DNA of 61,666 bases from Candidatus Kuenenia stuttgartensis. GTDB lineage: Bacteria; Planctomycetota; Phycisphaerae; Phycisphaerales; SM1A02. Shown here in pieces: positions 32,024-39,872 of this stretch. The stretch spans positions 1-61,666 of the forward strand of contig CAMDMA010000020.1 in the NCBI GenBank assembly GCA_945902075.1. The letters are read 5' to 3'. The notes below the pieces were generated by a model. It did no database searches. It had not been told where the DNA came from and saw nothing but the letters and a program-made list of their open reading frames with translations. The translations under genes and the position numbers were made by a program. Position 1 is the stretch's first letter; every line of letters starts with the position of its first letter.

Positions 32024-35000
32024 CGGTACCCGCCCATCGCAGGGTTGTACGCGCCGAAGTTTCCTGATTGCGACCCGGCCGGAATCGACAGAGAGAGGCC
32101 GACGAATGTGTCGTCTTCAATGAGGTCGTATCCCGCATTCATGTTGAGGTCAAAGTCGGGGAAGGTGCGCGTGATTGATCCAGCGACGGCCCGCATTTCT
32201 CCCGCTTGGAGGTCGTACTGGGGGCTGAATGCGATCAAGTAACGCTTGCCAGCGCGGTACAAGAATCCAGCTTGCAGGAGTTCGCTTGAAGTCGGTGCGA
32301 GATAGCGATACTCAAGATAGGTGCTGACCACCGGCGTGTGTCGCATCTCAAGGCCAAGCGAGCCAAGTGCGAGATTCGGGAGCACGCTGTCGTCATCCGT
32401 CACAAACTCGGTGTCGTCGAACAGGTACTTCATTGTGCCGCCGAGCGTGAGTGAGTCAGACATCTGCCACGTCGTCATGCCATAGACGTGGCTTCCCCAC
32501 TGCGAGAGTTCGGGTCGGAACGAGTAGAACGATGGAATGGGCGACTGCCGCCACTGGAGGCTTGACGCAGGATCAAGCGGATCGACGGGTTCTGGTGTGA
32601 AGTCGGAGCCTTCGTCATTCACCACGATGCCGGTATCGAGTCGCACCCAATCGACCGACTGCCACGCACCCGAACCACCGCGCTGCGTTTGAAGCGTGTT
32701 GCGCACACCGATGTTCGCGGCCGCGCCGCCCGTGGTGCCTTCGTAGTCTTGGTCGTAGATTGGAATCGATCCTTCAACGGTCGAATCCCAACCTGCCCAG
32801 AGCGTGCCATATGGCTCCACGATGTGGCGCATCCGATTCACATCGAGAAGACGACTCTGCACGGTGTCATCGACACGCACATAGTGAAGCGACCCGCGCA
32901 CGCCGCCGCCGGCCTGAAGGCGAATGTTCTCCGCATCGCTCGAATAGTCATTGAATTCGTCGAGCAGATACCCCGTCGCTTGGCCGTTCACAAACGGCGT
33001 GAGCGTCGCGCCATCCTTATCCGCGAGCGGGATGCTGACCTCGTGACGCGTATCAAGACGCGAGACGTAGTTGTCGCGATAGCCCGCGTCCGCGAACGCA
33101 TCGGAAATCGACTCGTTGGGCGCGATCGCACCGCCCCATGCGCCGACGGGAACGCCGAGCGAATTGGGCGTACCGCTCGTTGGCCGCAGCGACATCATGT
33201 TCGCTGACCACTGCTGCGTCCAAGTAAATCCTTCAAACGGCTCGTCGCCGTAGCGGCGATATGAGATTTCCGGCAACTTCTCAACGGTGTAGCCGCGGCT
33301 CGCAAGCAGGTACGAGTTGGAAACGAAGTCATTGATGTCGTACTTCGCAAGGAGCGACAGCGCGGTGTTGTCGCTGAGTCCGTTGAAGAAGACGCTGGTC
33401 TCGAACTCGCGGCGATTGTCGAAGTCCACTTCACGCCAACTCGACACGAATGTTTCGTCAGAGATGTAAGCAAACTGTGTTTGCATTGTGAAATCGCTCG
33501 AAAGCGCGGTCTGCCACTCGACGTCGGCGATTCCGCGGGGGCCTGCATCGATCGCGACATCAAGCCCCGAACTCGTGCGGTCATCGCCACCAAAGTCGTA
33601 GATGCCGTAGAGATCAACAACTCCGCTCCCGAGTTCGTCGCTGAGCTTAAAGGTTGTGCCGAGCCCCGGGCCACGCTCGGTGTATGCATCGACGGAGAGT
33701 TCCGCGTCGAGTCCAGCAACGGGTGCAGAACCGACCAGCGCAAGCAGATCCCAGTCGGTGCCAATCTCGACGCCACGGTTCTGCTGATAGCCGCCGTTGA
33801 TGCCACGGAGTGGGATGCGTTCCATCTGGCCTTCGTATCCCGGCAGCGGAAGAATGCGAGTTCCGCTGACTTGCAGGGCAGCGCCGTTGGCACTCACGTA
33901 CATGCCGCCAGAATTGGTTTCACCTGGTAGTTCTGGGCGCTTGGTCACGGTCACGCGATCGACGCCAATCGAAAGGTGTGGCGTGAAGAACTCACTCGTT
34001 GAAACCGTTGCGCGGTCCGCAGTCCACTGATCAGACGCGACTTGGCGCATCTCAGCGGCGCGCGTGTAGATCGGAAGATCTTCGCGTTTGCGATCGTAGG
34101 TTCGCAGCACCGCGTCAAGAATCGCCGCGCGATTGTTGACGAGGTCGTAATACACTTGCGCTCCGCGGAGCGCGTACTCACCGTCGCTCGCATGGACTGC
34201 ACCTTCGAGGTAGATGCCCTCAATCGCCGAGGCATCAATCGACCGCACGCCCTCACGAAGAGTTCGCAGCGCGTCAGGCGCGAGAAAAATCACACCGCGC
34301 TCCGCAGAAAGTTGAAGTCGACGCTCTGTGCCGGTGACCGTTGCGATGTACTCAAGTTCCACCATCCCCTGCACGGCGATACGGTCGAACTTCTCGTCGA
34401 TCACCACGGAATCTGCAGAAAAAGCAACTGTTCCATCGGGTCGAAAGATCGGCAACGCGCCAACGGAGGGAGTGGCGAGCGTAATGGAATCAGGAAGTAG
34501 AGGCGTCGCAGCCACCGCTTCAGCGATACCGCCGCCAGGCTCTGGTGCGCGTTCTTCCGGAGTGGTGCGGATATCGCGCGCGGTCTGCGTCAACGTGACG
34601 GCGGTGCCATCGGCGATGCCCTGCTGCAGTCCACGGAGGTAGCGCGCAAGACGGGCGTCTCCCGCGGCCACGAACGCAGTATCAGGCGGCGCACCGGATC
34701 CTGGGACGATCAGCGAGAGTTGAGTTTCGCCGAGGATCGTCGTCGTGACGAGGAGGTCGCGGCCACTTGCGCCGAGGCCAGCACGCCGAGTTGGCTCGTC
34801 GGCGCGCTCGAACCACACAGCAATCTGGGTGACGGCACCACTTGCAAGGGGAAGCCGATTGATCCACACAAGCGCACGTTTCGCGCTGAAGGAGTATCCG
34901 CCGAGCGTCACCCGAACATCGCCCTCAAGAAGGAGGCGCTGCGTGTCGTCCGTCTTCCATCGCCAACCACGTGTCGCCGAAAGAGAGCAGGTTCCGTCGA

Positions 35001-35211
35001 TCGGCTTGGTTGGAAGCACGAAGCCACCAAGAGTCGATCCGTCGATCATGCGTCGGGTGGAGGAGGCAGTGTTGTCTTTGCCGTCGCTGTTGCTCCCCGA
35101 GCCCGAGCGAGGCGATTGCGCGAAAACCGGCGTCGAGGCCGCGACCATCGACGCGATCGAGGTCGCGGCGAATAGTCGGAAATATCGGTGTTGCGCGGGA
35201 GTTTGGGGCAC
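32020..35211 (-). CDS. lptD: LptD/OstA-like outer-membrane lipopolysaccharide assembly protein
   Basis: A 1063-residue protein. It begins with a signal peptide (RLFAATSIASMVAASTPVFA). Residues about 70-370 contain OstA/LptA-like jelly-roll strands (DTQRLLLEGDVRVTLGGYSF, RIAVQGMVELEYIATV, GIYLEGAVHASDGEYALRG, QVYYDLVNNRAAILDAVLRT). The rest is a long series of amphipathic strands of a beta barrel (GVVDLYGIYDFGGDD, YLEYRYLAPTSSELLQAGFL, DLNMNAGYDLIEDDTFVGLS). The two pairs of Cys of E. coli LptD are not seen. GTG 35211 is favoured because TATTCT ends 6 nt upstream; a TTG at 35238 is in frame. It is the first gene of lptD-pssD-pssE. Confidence 0.85.
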   Translation of the reverse strand: MPQTPAQHRYFRLFAATSIASMVAASTPVFAQSPRSGSGSNSDGKDNTASSTRRMIDGSTLGGFVLPTKPIDGTCSLSATRGWRWKTDDTQRLLLEGDVRVTLGGYSFSAKRALVWINRLPLASGAVTQIAVWFERADEPTRRAGLGASGRDLLVTTTILGETQLSLIVPGSGAPPDTAFVAAGDARLARYLRGLQQGIADGTAVTLTQTARDIRTTPEERAPEPGGGIAEAVAATPLLPDSITLATPSVGALPIFRPDGTVAFSADSVVIDEKFDRIAVQGMVELEYIATVTGTERRLQLSAERGVIFLAPDALRTLREGVRSIDASAIEGIYLEGAVHASDGEYALRGAQVYYDLVNNRAAILDAVLRTYDRKREDLPIYTRAAEMRQVASDQWTADRATVSTSEFFTPHLSIGVDRVTVTKRPELPGETNSGGMYVSANGAALQVSGTRILPLPGYEGQMERIPLRGINGGYQQNRGVEIGTDWDLLALVGSAPVAGLDAELSVDAYTERGPGLGTTFKLSDELGSGVVDLYGIYDFGGDDRTSSGLDVAIDAGPRGIADVEWQTALSSDFTMQTQFAYISDETFVSSWREVDFDNRREFETSVFFNGLSDNTALSLLAKYDINDFVSNSYLLASRGYTVEKLPEISYRRYGDEPFEGFTWTQQWSANMMSLRPTSGTPNSLGVPVGAWGGAIAPNESISDAFADAGYRDNYVSRLDTRHEVSIPLADKDGATLTPFVNGQATGYLLDEFNDYSSDAENIRLQAGGGVRGSLHYVRVDDTVQSRLLDVNRMRHIVEPYGTLWAGWDSTVEGSIPIYDQDYEGTTGGAAANIGVRNTLQTQRGGSGAWQSVDWVRLDTGIVVNDEGSDFTPEPVDPLDPASSLQWRQSPIPSFYSFRPELSQWGSHVYGMTTWQMSDSLTLGGTMKYLFDDTEFVTDDDSVLPNLALGSLGLEMRHTPVVSTYLEYRYLAPTSSELLQAGFLYRAGKRYLIAFSPQYDLQAGEMRAVAGSITRTFPDFDLNMNAGYDLIEDDTFVGLSLSIPAGSQSGNFGAYNPAMGGYR

Positions 35212-35217
35212 CCGGGA

Positions 35218-35223
35218 AGAATA
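35218..35223 (-). promoter_or_regulatory. -10-like TATTCT, leaderless geometry
   Basis: TATTCT on the minus strand is followed by exactly 6 nt (TCCCGG) and a GTG at 35211 that starts lptD in frame. Confidence 0.45.
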
Positions 35224-35295
35224 ACGCCGCCGGAGCAACTCGGGGACTCGGTGGGCACTCGGCGCGGACTCGTCTCGTATGTCTCAGGAGTTCCC

Positions 35296-36267
35296 TCAGG
35301 ATCTCCAAGAAACGGGCTCGGTGAGTTGCGGTCCGGTTTCGCGCAGCAGTGCAAAGAGGGCGAAGATCGCGAGCGCGATACCGGCGATGCATGCGGCGGG
35401 AATGGGGAGCTCGATCGCGACGAGCCATGAGGCGGCGACAAGGCTCTTCCAAAGGCTTCCATAGCGGAGCAGTTTTTCCGTGACGCGCGGGCCGCGCGTG
35501 CCGCGCAACTTCCACAGCGCGAATGTGGCGCAGGCGAGGACGACGACCAGCGGAACAAAGAGACGGCGCGGTTCGACCCACGGCGGTAACAACTCGCCAT
35601 CGTTTCGGAACGAGCCTATTGCAACGAGTGCGGTGGTCCAAAAGATCCAGCCGCACGCACCGAGCACGATGGCGCGCCTTGTGAGTTTTGGCCGCTTTTC
35701 ACCGAGGACATACGCCACGGCACCGACGCCCATCGTCTGGCTCATCGCAAGCCAGATGGGAAGGGTCAGCGAAGTTTCGACCGCTGGCGCGAGCATCGAC
35801 GCAACGGTTGCAAGTCCCGCGAGGACGAGCCCGAGTGCCGGGATGTGCTTTCCAAATGCGTCATACATCAGCACGATGGTTGCGAGTGCCATCGCTGCGA
35901 GGAGTGCCGCGGTTCCGAAGGGCATTGCGCCAAGCAGGCCGATACAGAGCGACGCAGCAGCGAGTTGAATCGCGCGTTGCGGCCGGACGACGCCTGAGGG
36001 AATCGGTCGGCTCGGAGCAAATGCGCAGTCGTGCTTGGCATCAAGAAAATCGTTCAGCGCGGCACCAAAGGTGAGGAATCCAATCGCGAGGAGGGCGGAT
36101 GCTGAAAGTGCCTGCCAGAGCGGCATTCGTGCGACTTCTGCTTCGGCGAGCGCCGGATCTGTGCGCGCGATGAAGACCATCAGCCAGACATTGGCGACCG
36201 CCCCAAACGCGACCGGCAAGCGGGATAACTCCAGGGTCGCGATGAGTCGGCGGGCGAAGCGTTGCAC
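35296..36267 (-). CDS. UbiA-family prenyltransferase
   Basis: A 323-residue integral membrane protein with about eight hydrophobic helices. The UbiA signature NDFLDAKHDCAFAPSRPIPSG (Asp-rich, Mg-diphosphate binding) is at about residues 68-90, and the second Asp motif is weak around LMYDAFGKH. Such enzymes attach polyprenyl chains to aromatic or other acceptors; the acceptor is not readable. GTG 36267 is chosen because TATCAT ends 6 nt upstream on the minus strand; a GTG at 36285 and an ATG at 36309 are in-frame alternatives. It is divergent from ribH and 57 nt upstream of lptD, probably in the same direction unit. Confidence 0.87.
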   Translation of the reverse strand: MQRFARRLIATLELSRLPVAFGAVANVWLMVFIARTDPALAEAEVARMPLWQALSASALLAIGFLTFGAALNDFLDAKHDCAFAPSRPIPSGVVRPQRAIQLAAASLCIGLLGAMPFGTAALLAAMALATIVLMYDAFGKHIPALGLVLAGLATVASMLAPAVETSLTLPIWLAMSQTMGVGAVAYVLGEKRPKLTRRAIVLGACGWIFWTTALVAIGSFRNDGELLPPWVEPRRLFVPLVVVLACATFALWKLRGTRGPRVTEKLLRYGSLWKSLVAASWLVAIELPIPAACIAGIALAIFALFALLRETGPQLTEPVSWRS

Positions 36268-36273
36268 GGCGTG

Positions 36274-36279
36274 ATGATA
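36274..36279 (-). promoter_or_regulatory. -10-like TATCAT, leaderless geometry
   Basis: TATCAT on the minus strand is followed by exactly 6 nt (CACGCC) and GTG 36267. It lies 24 nt from the opposing ribH element. Confidence 0.45.
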
Positions 36280-36303
36280 CGTCACGTCACGCCCCCGATC
36301 GCC

Positions 36304-36309
36304 TACCAT
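36304..36309 (+). promoter_or_regulatory. -10-like TACCAT before ribH
   Basis: TACCAT ends 9 nt before the ribH ATG at 36319. No SD site is present. It is back to back with the prenyltransferase element. Confidence 0.45.
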
Positions 36310-36318
36310 GCGCCCCCT

Positions 36319-36810
36319 ATGCATACAGAGGTTCCATTGGCTGCCGACTCGCGGGGGCTGCGCATCGGTGTCGCGACTAGTCGCTATCACCACGAGGTCA
36401 CCGGACCGCTCCTCGAGGGAGCATGCCGCGCATTTCGCGAGGCCGGTGGCTCAGATGATGATCTGATTCTCGTCGATGCGCCCGGTTCCTTCGAACTCGT
36501 CTCGATCGCGCACGCGCTCGCTTCGCGCGCCGATGTTGATGCGGTTGTCGGGCTTGGCTGCATTCTCACCGGGGAAACCACGCATGATCGCTACATCTGC
36601 GAGGCGGTCGCGAATGGTTTCGCGGCGATTACCGCGCAGTGCGGTAAGCCGATTGCGTTCGGCGTGCTGACATGCCAAAGCTATGAGCAGGCCACTGCGC
36701 GAGCGGGTGGCGCGAAGGGCAATAAGGGAGTCGAAGCGATGGAAGCGGCCATCATCGCTGCACGGGCGGTTGTGCGGATCAAGCGGATCCCGCCGGGGAG
36801 GCCCGCGTGA
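36319..36810 (+). CDS. ribH: 6,7-dimethyl-8-ribityllumazine synthase
   Basis: A 163-residue lumazine synthase, the penultimate step of riboflavin synthesis. Features: RIGVATSRYHHEVTGPLLEGA (Phe/Tyr-Asn-type substrate loop), VDAPGSFELVSIAHAL, VVGLGCILTGETTHDRYICEAV with the phosphate- and His-bearing loop, and AFGVLTCQSYEQATARAG with GNKGVEAMEAAI. Its stop overlaps the nusB GTG start by 4 nt, an association common in bacteria. No FMN riboswitch fits in the short upstream gap. Confidence 0.96.
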   Translation: MHTEVPLAADSRGLRIGVATSRYHHEVTGPLLEGACRAFREAGGSDDDLILVDAPGSFELVSIAHALASRADVDAVVGLGCILTGETTHDRYICEAVANGFAAITAQCGKPIAFGVLTCQSYEQATARAGGAKGNKGVEAMEAAIIAARAVVRIKRIPPGRPA

Positions 36811-37331
36811 GCGACGAGAAGAAATCAGCGCGCAAAGGGCGCGTTCGCGCGGAGAGGCGTTGTGCATTGCTTGCGCTTTATCAATTCGATTCAGGGCTTG
36901 CCGACGATCTCAGCGCGGTGCGTGATGCGCTCGAAAGTGCGGCGGAAATAGATGAATCCGGTGAGTCGCCCGATACATCCACCGCCGCCGCCCGCGTCGC
37001 CGCGCGCGATCCCGATGTTGCTGCGGAGCGTGCGCGTGTGATCGAGGATGGACTCGGTTTCGCCGCCCTCGTGTGGGAGCACCGTCACGAGGCCGACAAG
37101 GCTGTACGGCCGTTCACAGCCGAGTGGCCGGTGCACCGACAGCCCATCGTCGACCGGAATGCGTTGCGCCTTGGGTGGTATGCCTTCACCCATGGAGGTG
37201 ATCCGATCGCGGTCGCAATCGACGAGGCAGTCGAACTGGTGAAGACGTTTTCGACTGAGAAATCCGGTGCGTTTGTGAATGCAGTCCTCGACCGTGTCGC
37301 CAAGTCTGCGTCGCCAGGACCGGTCGTATGA
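36807..37331 (+). CDS. nusB: Transcription antitermination factor NusB
   Basis: A 174-residue NusB. The RNA-binding N-terminus is RVRAERRCALLALYQFDSG, and the C-terminal core reads PIVDRNALRLGWYAFTH, PIAVAIDEAVELVKTFSTEKSGAFVNAVLDRV. A loop of about 30 Ala/Asp/Glu-rich residues (about 40-70) is inserted relative to short homologues. It acts with NusE on rRNA antitermination. The GTG start is coupled to ribH and the stop to ftsY (ATGA). Confidence 0.95.
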   Translation: MSDEKKSARKGRVRAERRCALLALYQFDSGLADDLSAVRDALESAAEIDESGESPDTSTAAARVAARDPDVAAERARVIEDGLGFAALVWEHRHEADKAVRPFTAEWPVHRQPIVDRNALRLGWYAFTHGGDPIAVAIDEAVELVKTFSTEKSGAFVNAVLDRVAKSASPGPVV

Positions 37332-38251
37332 GTATCTTTCGGTCGGCGTTTGATCTCATCAAGAAGGGCCTGCAGAAGACCGCAGAGGTCGTTGGTGCGC
37401 AGTTCCGTTCGCTCCTCCTCGGCCGTACGCTGAGCGAGGAACTCATCGATGAAATCGAGACGCGGCTCATCGCAGCGGATGTTGGAGTCAAAGCCGCGCG
37501 TGAGTTGGTCGCCGGTCTCCGCAAGGAATTTCGGTCAGGAACGGTCGCTCGCGGTGAGGATGCGCTGGAGTATCTCAAGACGAGTCTCAAGGCTCGTTGG
37601 CCACAGGGTTCCCGCGCCATCGCGGTCGCTGAGCAGAAGCCGACGGTTGTTCTTGTGGTTGGTGTGAATGGCGTTGGAAAGACAACGAGCGTCGCGAAGA
37701 TTGCCAAGAGTCTCAAGGACGAGGGCCGCACGGTCCTTCTCGCCGCTGCGGACACGTTTCGCGCGGGCGCTGTTGCACAGTTGACAGTGTGGAGCGAGCG
37801 TCTCGGAGTCGACATCGTGAAAGGCAAGGCTGGTGCGGATCCGGCTGCGGTTGCCTTCGACGCAGCCGATGCCGCACTCGCGCGCGGCGTCGATGTGTTG
37901 CTCGTCGACACGGCGGGGCGCCTGCATACGCAGGACAACCTCATGCGTGAGCTCACCAAGATCCGGAATGTCCTTGCAAAGAAGATTCCTGGTGCGCCAC
38001 ACGAAGTGCTCCTTGTTCTGGACGCGACCAGTGGCCAGAACGCAGTGCAACAGGCCAGACTTTTCGCGGCATCGGCGGGTGTTACGGGGCTCTTTCTCGC
38101 GAAGCTTGATGGAACCGCGCGCGGCGGGATCGTCGTCGCGATCCGCGAGGAACTCGATGTTCCGGTCAAGCTTGTCGGGGTTGGCGAGCGCCCGGAGGAT
38201 GTCGCGCCGTTTGACCCTGATCGTTTCGTTGAGGCGATGTTCTCGGCCTGA
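37328..38251 (+). CDS. ftsY: Signal recognition particle receptor FtsY
   Basis: A 307-residue SRP-GTPase that docks SRP-ribosome complexes at the membrane. It lacks the long acidic A domain and starts directly with the N domain (FRSAFDLIKKGLQKTAEVVG). G-motifs: GVNGVGKTTSVAKIA at about residues 112-126, DTFRAGAVAQL, DTAGRLHTQDNLM, and TKLD-type AKLDGTARGG. The C-terminal GVGERPEDVAPFDPDRFVEAMF is diagnostic. It is the third gene of ribH-nusB-ftsY. Confidence 0.97.
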   Translation: MSIFRSAFDLIKKGLQKTAEVVGAQFRSLLLGRTLSEELIDEIETRLIAADVGVKAARELVAGLRKEFRSGTVARGEDALEYLKTSLKARWPQGSRAIAVAEQKPTVVLVVGVNGVGKTTSVAKIAKSLKDEGRTVLLAAADTFRAGAVAQLTVWSERLGVDIVKGKAGADPAAVAFDAADAALARGVDVLLVDTAGRLHTQDNLMRELTKIRNVLAKKIPGAPHEVLLVLDATSGQNAVQQARLFAASAGVTGLFLAKLDGTARGGIVVAIREELDVPVKLVGVGERPEDVAPFDPDRFVEAMFSA

Positions 38252-38414
38252 ACTGGCTTCCCGCGGCAGGATGCGCCCCCGATGGAGCATTAGAAACGCG
38301 CAGAACTCGGCAGCCGGCTCGTCGAATGCAATCGTCTTGATCTACGATGCGGGGAACCGGCTCATTCCGTCCGTGCGGCGAAGCGTGCCGCGTGCTCAAT
38401 CGTCCGTTGGTTTC

Positions 38415-39083
38415 ATGTCCGCGATCCGCCCCGTTCATCACTTGCTCACCATGCGCCGCGCCTTCACGATCGTGGAGATGCTCGCGGTGATTGCCATCAT
38501 CGGCGTGCTTGTTTCGCTCATCGTTCCTGCAGTGGCCAACGTGCGCAAGGAGGCGCTTTCTGTCTCCTGTCAAGCGAATCTCCGTCAGCTGTTCACGGGC
38601 GTTGACACGTATCGCTCCATGATGAAGGGGCAACTTCCGATGTGTGACTTCCTTCCTGCGGCTACACCGGAGGGTCCTGTTGGTGGACTTGTGGAAGTAC
38701 TCGCGAAGACAGTTGGAACCGATTGTGCGTGTTGGTTTTGTGCCGCCGATGATGACGAAGACGGCTCTATCGAGGCGGGAACGAGTTACATCTATCTCCC
38801 GGGGCTCCTCCGCTACACACCGCAGGTACAGATTCAGGTGGCAGCGCTCATGGCATCAACAATCGGTGATATGTCGCTCACGCAGCGGCAGCGTGACCGC
38901 ATGCGCCGCGATGCCGAAGCCAAACTTGTGGGCGTGCTCTACGACCGAAGCCCGTCATCGTTCGCGGTCATCAGCGACAGTCAAGATCGTCATAAAATTG
39001 GCACGCGCGTGCCGCGAAACGGTGTCTACATTGACGGAAGTGTCGGCATCCTTCGTGAGCTCGACGACGACGCAGAGGGATGA
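38415..39083 (+). CDS. Type II pseudopilin-like protein (GspG/H-type prepilin)
   Basis: About 222 residues. The N-terminal part carries the prepilin motif RRAFTIVEMLAVIAIIGVLV, with Glu five residues after the probable cleavage point, followed by a hydrophobic helix; prepilin peptidase should process it. The rest has a Cys-containing segment (TDCACWFCAADDDEDGSI) and an end, RHKIGTRVPRNGVYIDGSVG, typical of planctomycete pseudopilin-like proteins of the H-X9-DG type. ATG 38451 (MRRAFTIVEML) would give the shortest leader and is equally possible. No SD is seen at either start. A TACGAT at 38343-38348 is a possible promoter. Confidence 0.85.
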   Translation: MSAIRPVHHLLTMRRAFTIVEMLAVIAIIGVLVSLIVPAVANVRKEALSVSCQANLRQLFTGVDTYRSMMKGQLPMCDFLPAATPEGPVGGLVEVLAKTVGTDCACWFCAADDDEDGSIEAGTSYIYLPGLLRYTPQVQIQVAALMASTIGDMSLTQRQRDRMRRDAEAKLVGVLYDRSPSSFAVISDSQDRHKIGTRVPRNGVYIDGSVGILRELDDDAEG

Positions 39084-39113
39084 GCACGCCGCTCTCGCGG
39101 CATTGGACTACGC

Positions 39114-39860
39114 ATGTCGATTCTCGAAGCCATCACCGACCGACGCGATCGCCTTGATGAAGCGCTTCGTGATCTGTGGGAAAATCGTCAACGAGAACTG
39201 CGCTTGGGTGTAGGCGGCGTCGCACTCGCGGCGCTGCTTGGCTATGGCGCATATTGGTGGATCGAGGTCCGCTTTCGTCCGCCGCCGTCGATCTTCGATA
39301 CGCCTGTCGATGACGTACTGGGCTACTTCGCTCTTGACGACTTTTCCATGCTTCCGATCGAAGAGCGCATCCGCTTTCTTCGCGAGCTCTCTGACCGATT
39401 CCGCGGGGGCGATCAAGCCGAGAGCGCACTCATGGCAGCGTTTCTCGCGGGGCTTTCTGGCCCGGCGCGCGAGCAGGCAACACAGAATGCGCGCATCCTC
39501 GCGAAGGACATCCTCGCGCAGGGTGCGGACGGTTACTTCAGAGTCCCTGAGAAGGATCGCGGGAAGTACATCGATGACTGGATGGTGAACTGGATCAAGA
39601 CCGGTGAGCGCATCGCGACCGGCAAGGACAGTACGAAACCTGACGATGAGCGCCTTCAGGATATGAAAGAACAAGGCGAACGTGGGCGTGCGCGCGCCGC
39701 CGAGACGCCGAGTGACCGTATGCCGAGCCTTACCGATGATGGCGCGATGCGCTTCCTCGACTTTTGGGCAAGCGACGTGGAACAGGCTTCGAGCCCGAAG
39801 GAGCAGGGGCAGATCGTTCGCTTTCTCGGTGATGTGCGGAAGCGTTTCGGCGGCGGGTGA
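39114..39860 (+). CDS. Single-pass membrane protein of unknown function
   Basis: A 248-residue protein. A charged helix (EAITDRRDRLDEALRDLWEN) precedes one membrane helix (LGVGGVALAALLGYGAYWWI). The outer part is helical (DFSMLPIEERIRFLRELSDRFRGG, ALMAAFLAGLSGPAREQATQ) with a Lys/Asp/Glu-rich tail. It follows the pseudopilin gene by 30 nt and may be co-transcribed, which hints at an envelope role. No family is recognised. It is convergent with hrpB at a distance of 12 nt. Confidence 0.75.
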   Translation: MSILEAITDRRDRLDEALRDLWENRQRELRLGVGGVALAALLGYGAYWWIEVRFRPPPSIFDTPVDDVLGYFALDDFSMLPIEERIRFLRELSDRFRGGDQAESALMAAFLAGLSGPAREQATQNARILAKDILAQGADGYFRVPEKDRGKYIDDWMVNWIKTGERIATGKDSTKPDDERLQDMKEQGERGRARAAETPSDRMPSLTDDGAMRFLDFWASDVEQASSPKEQGQIVRFLGDVRKRFGGG

Positions 39861-39872
39861 CTCGCGCTTCCG

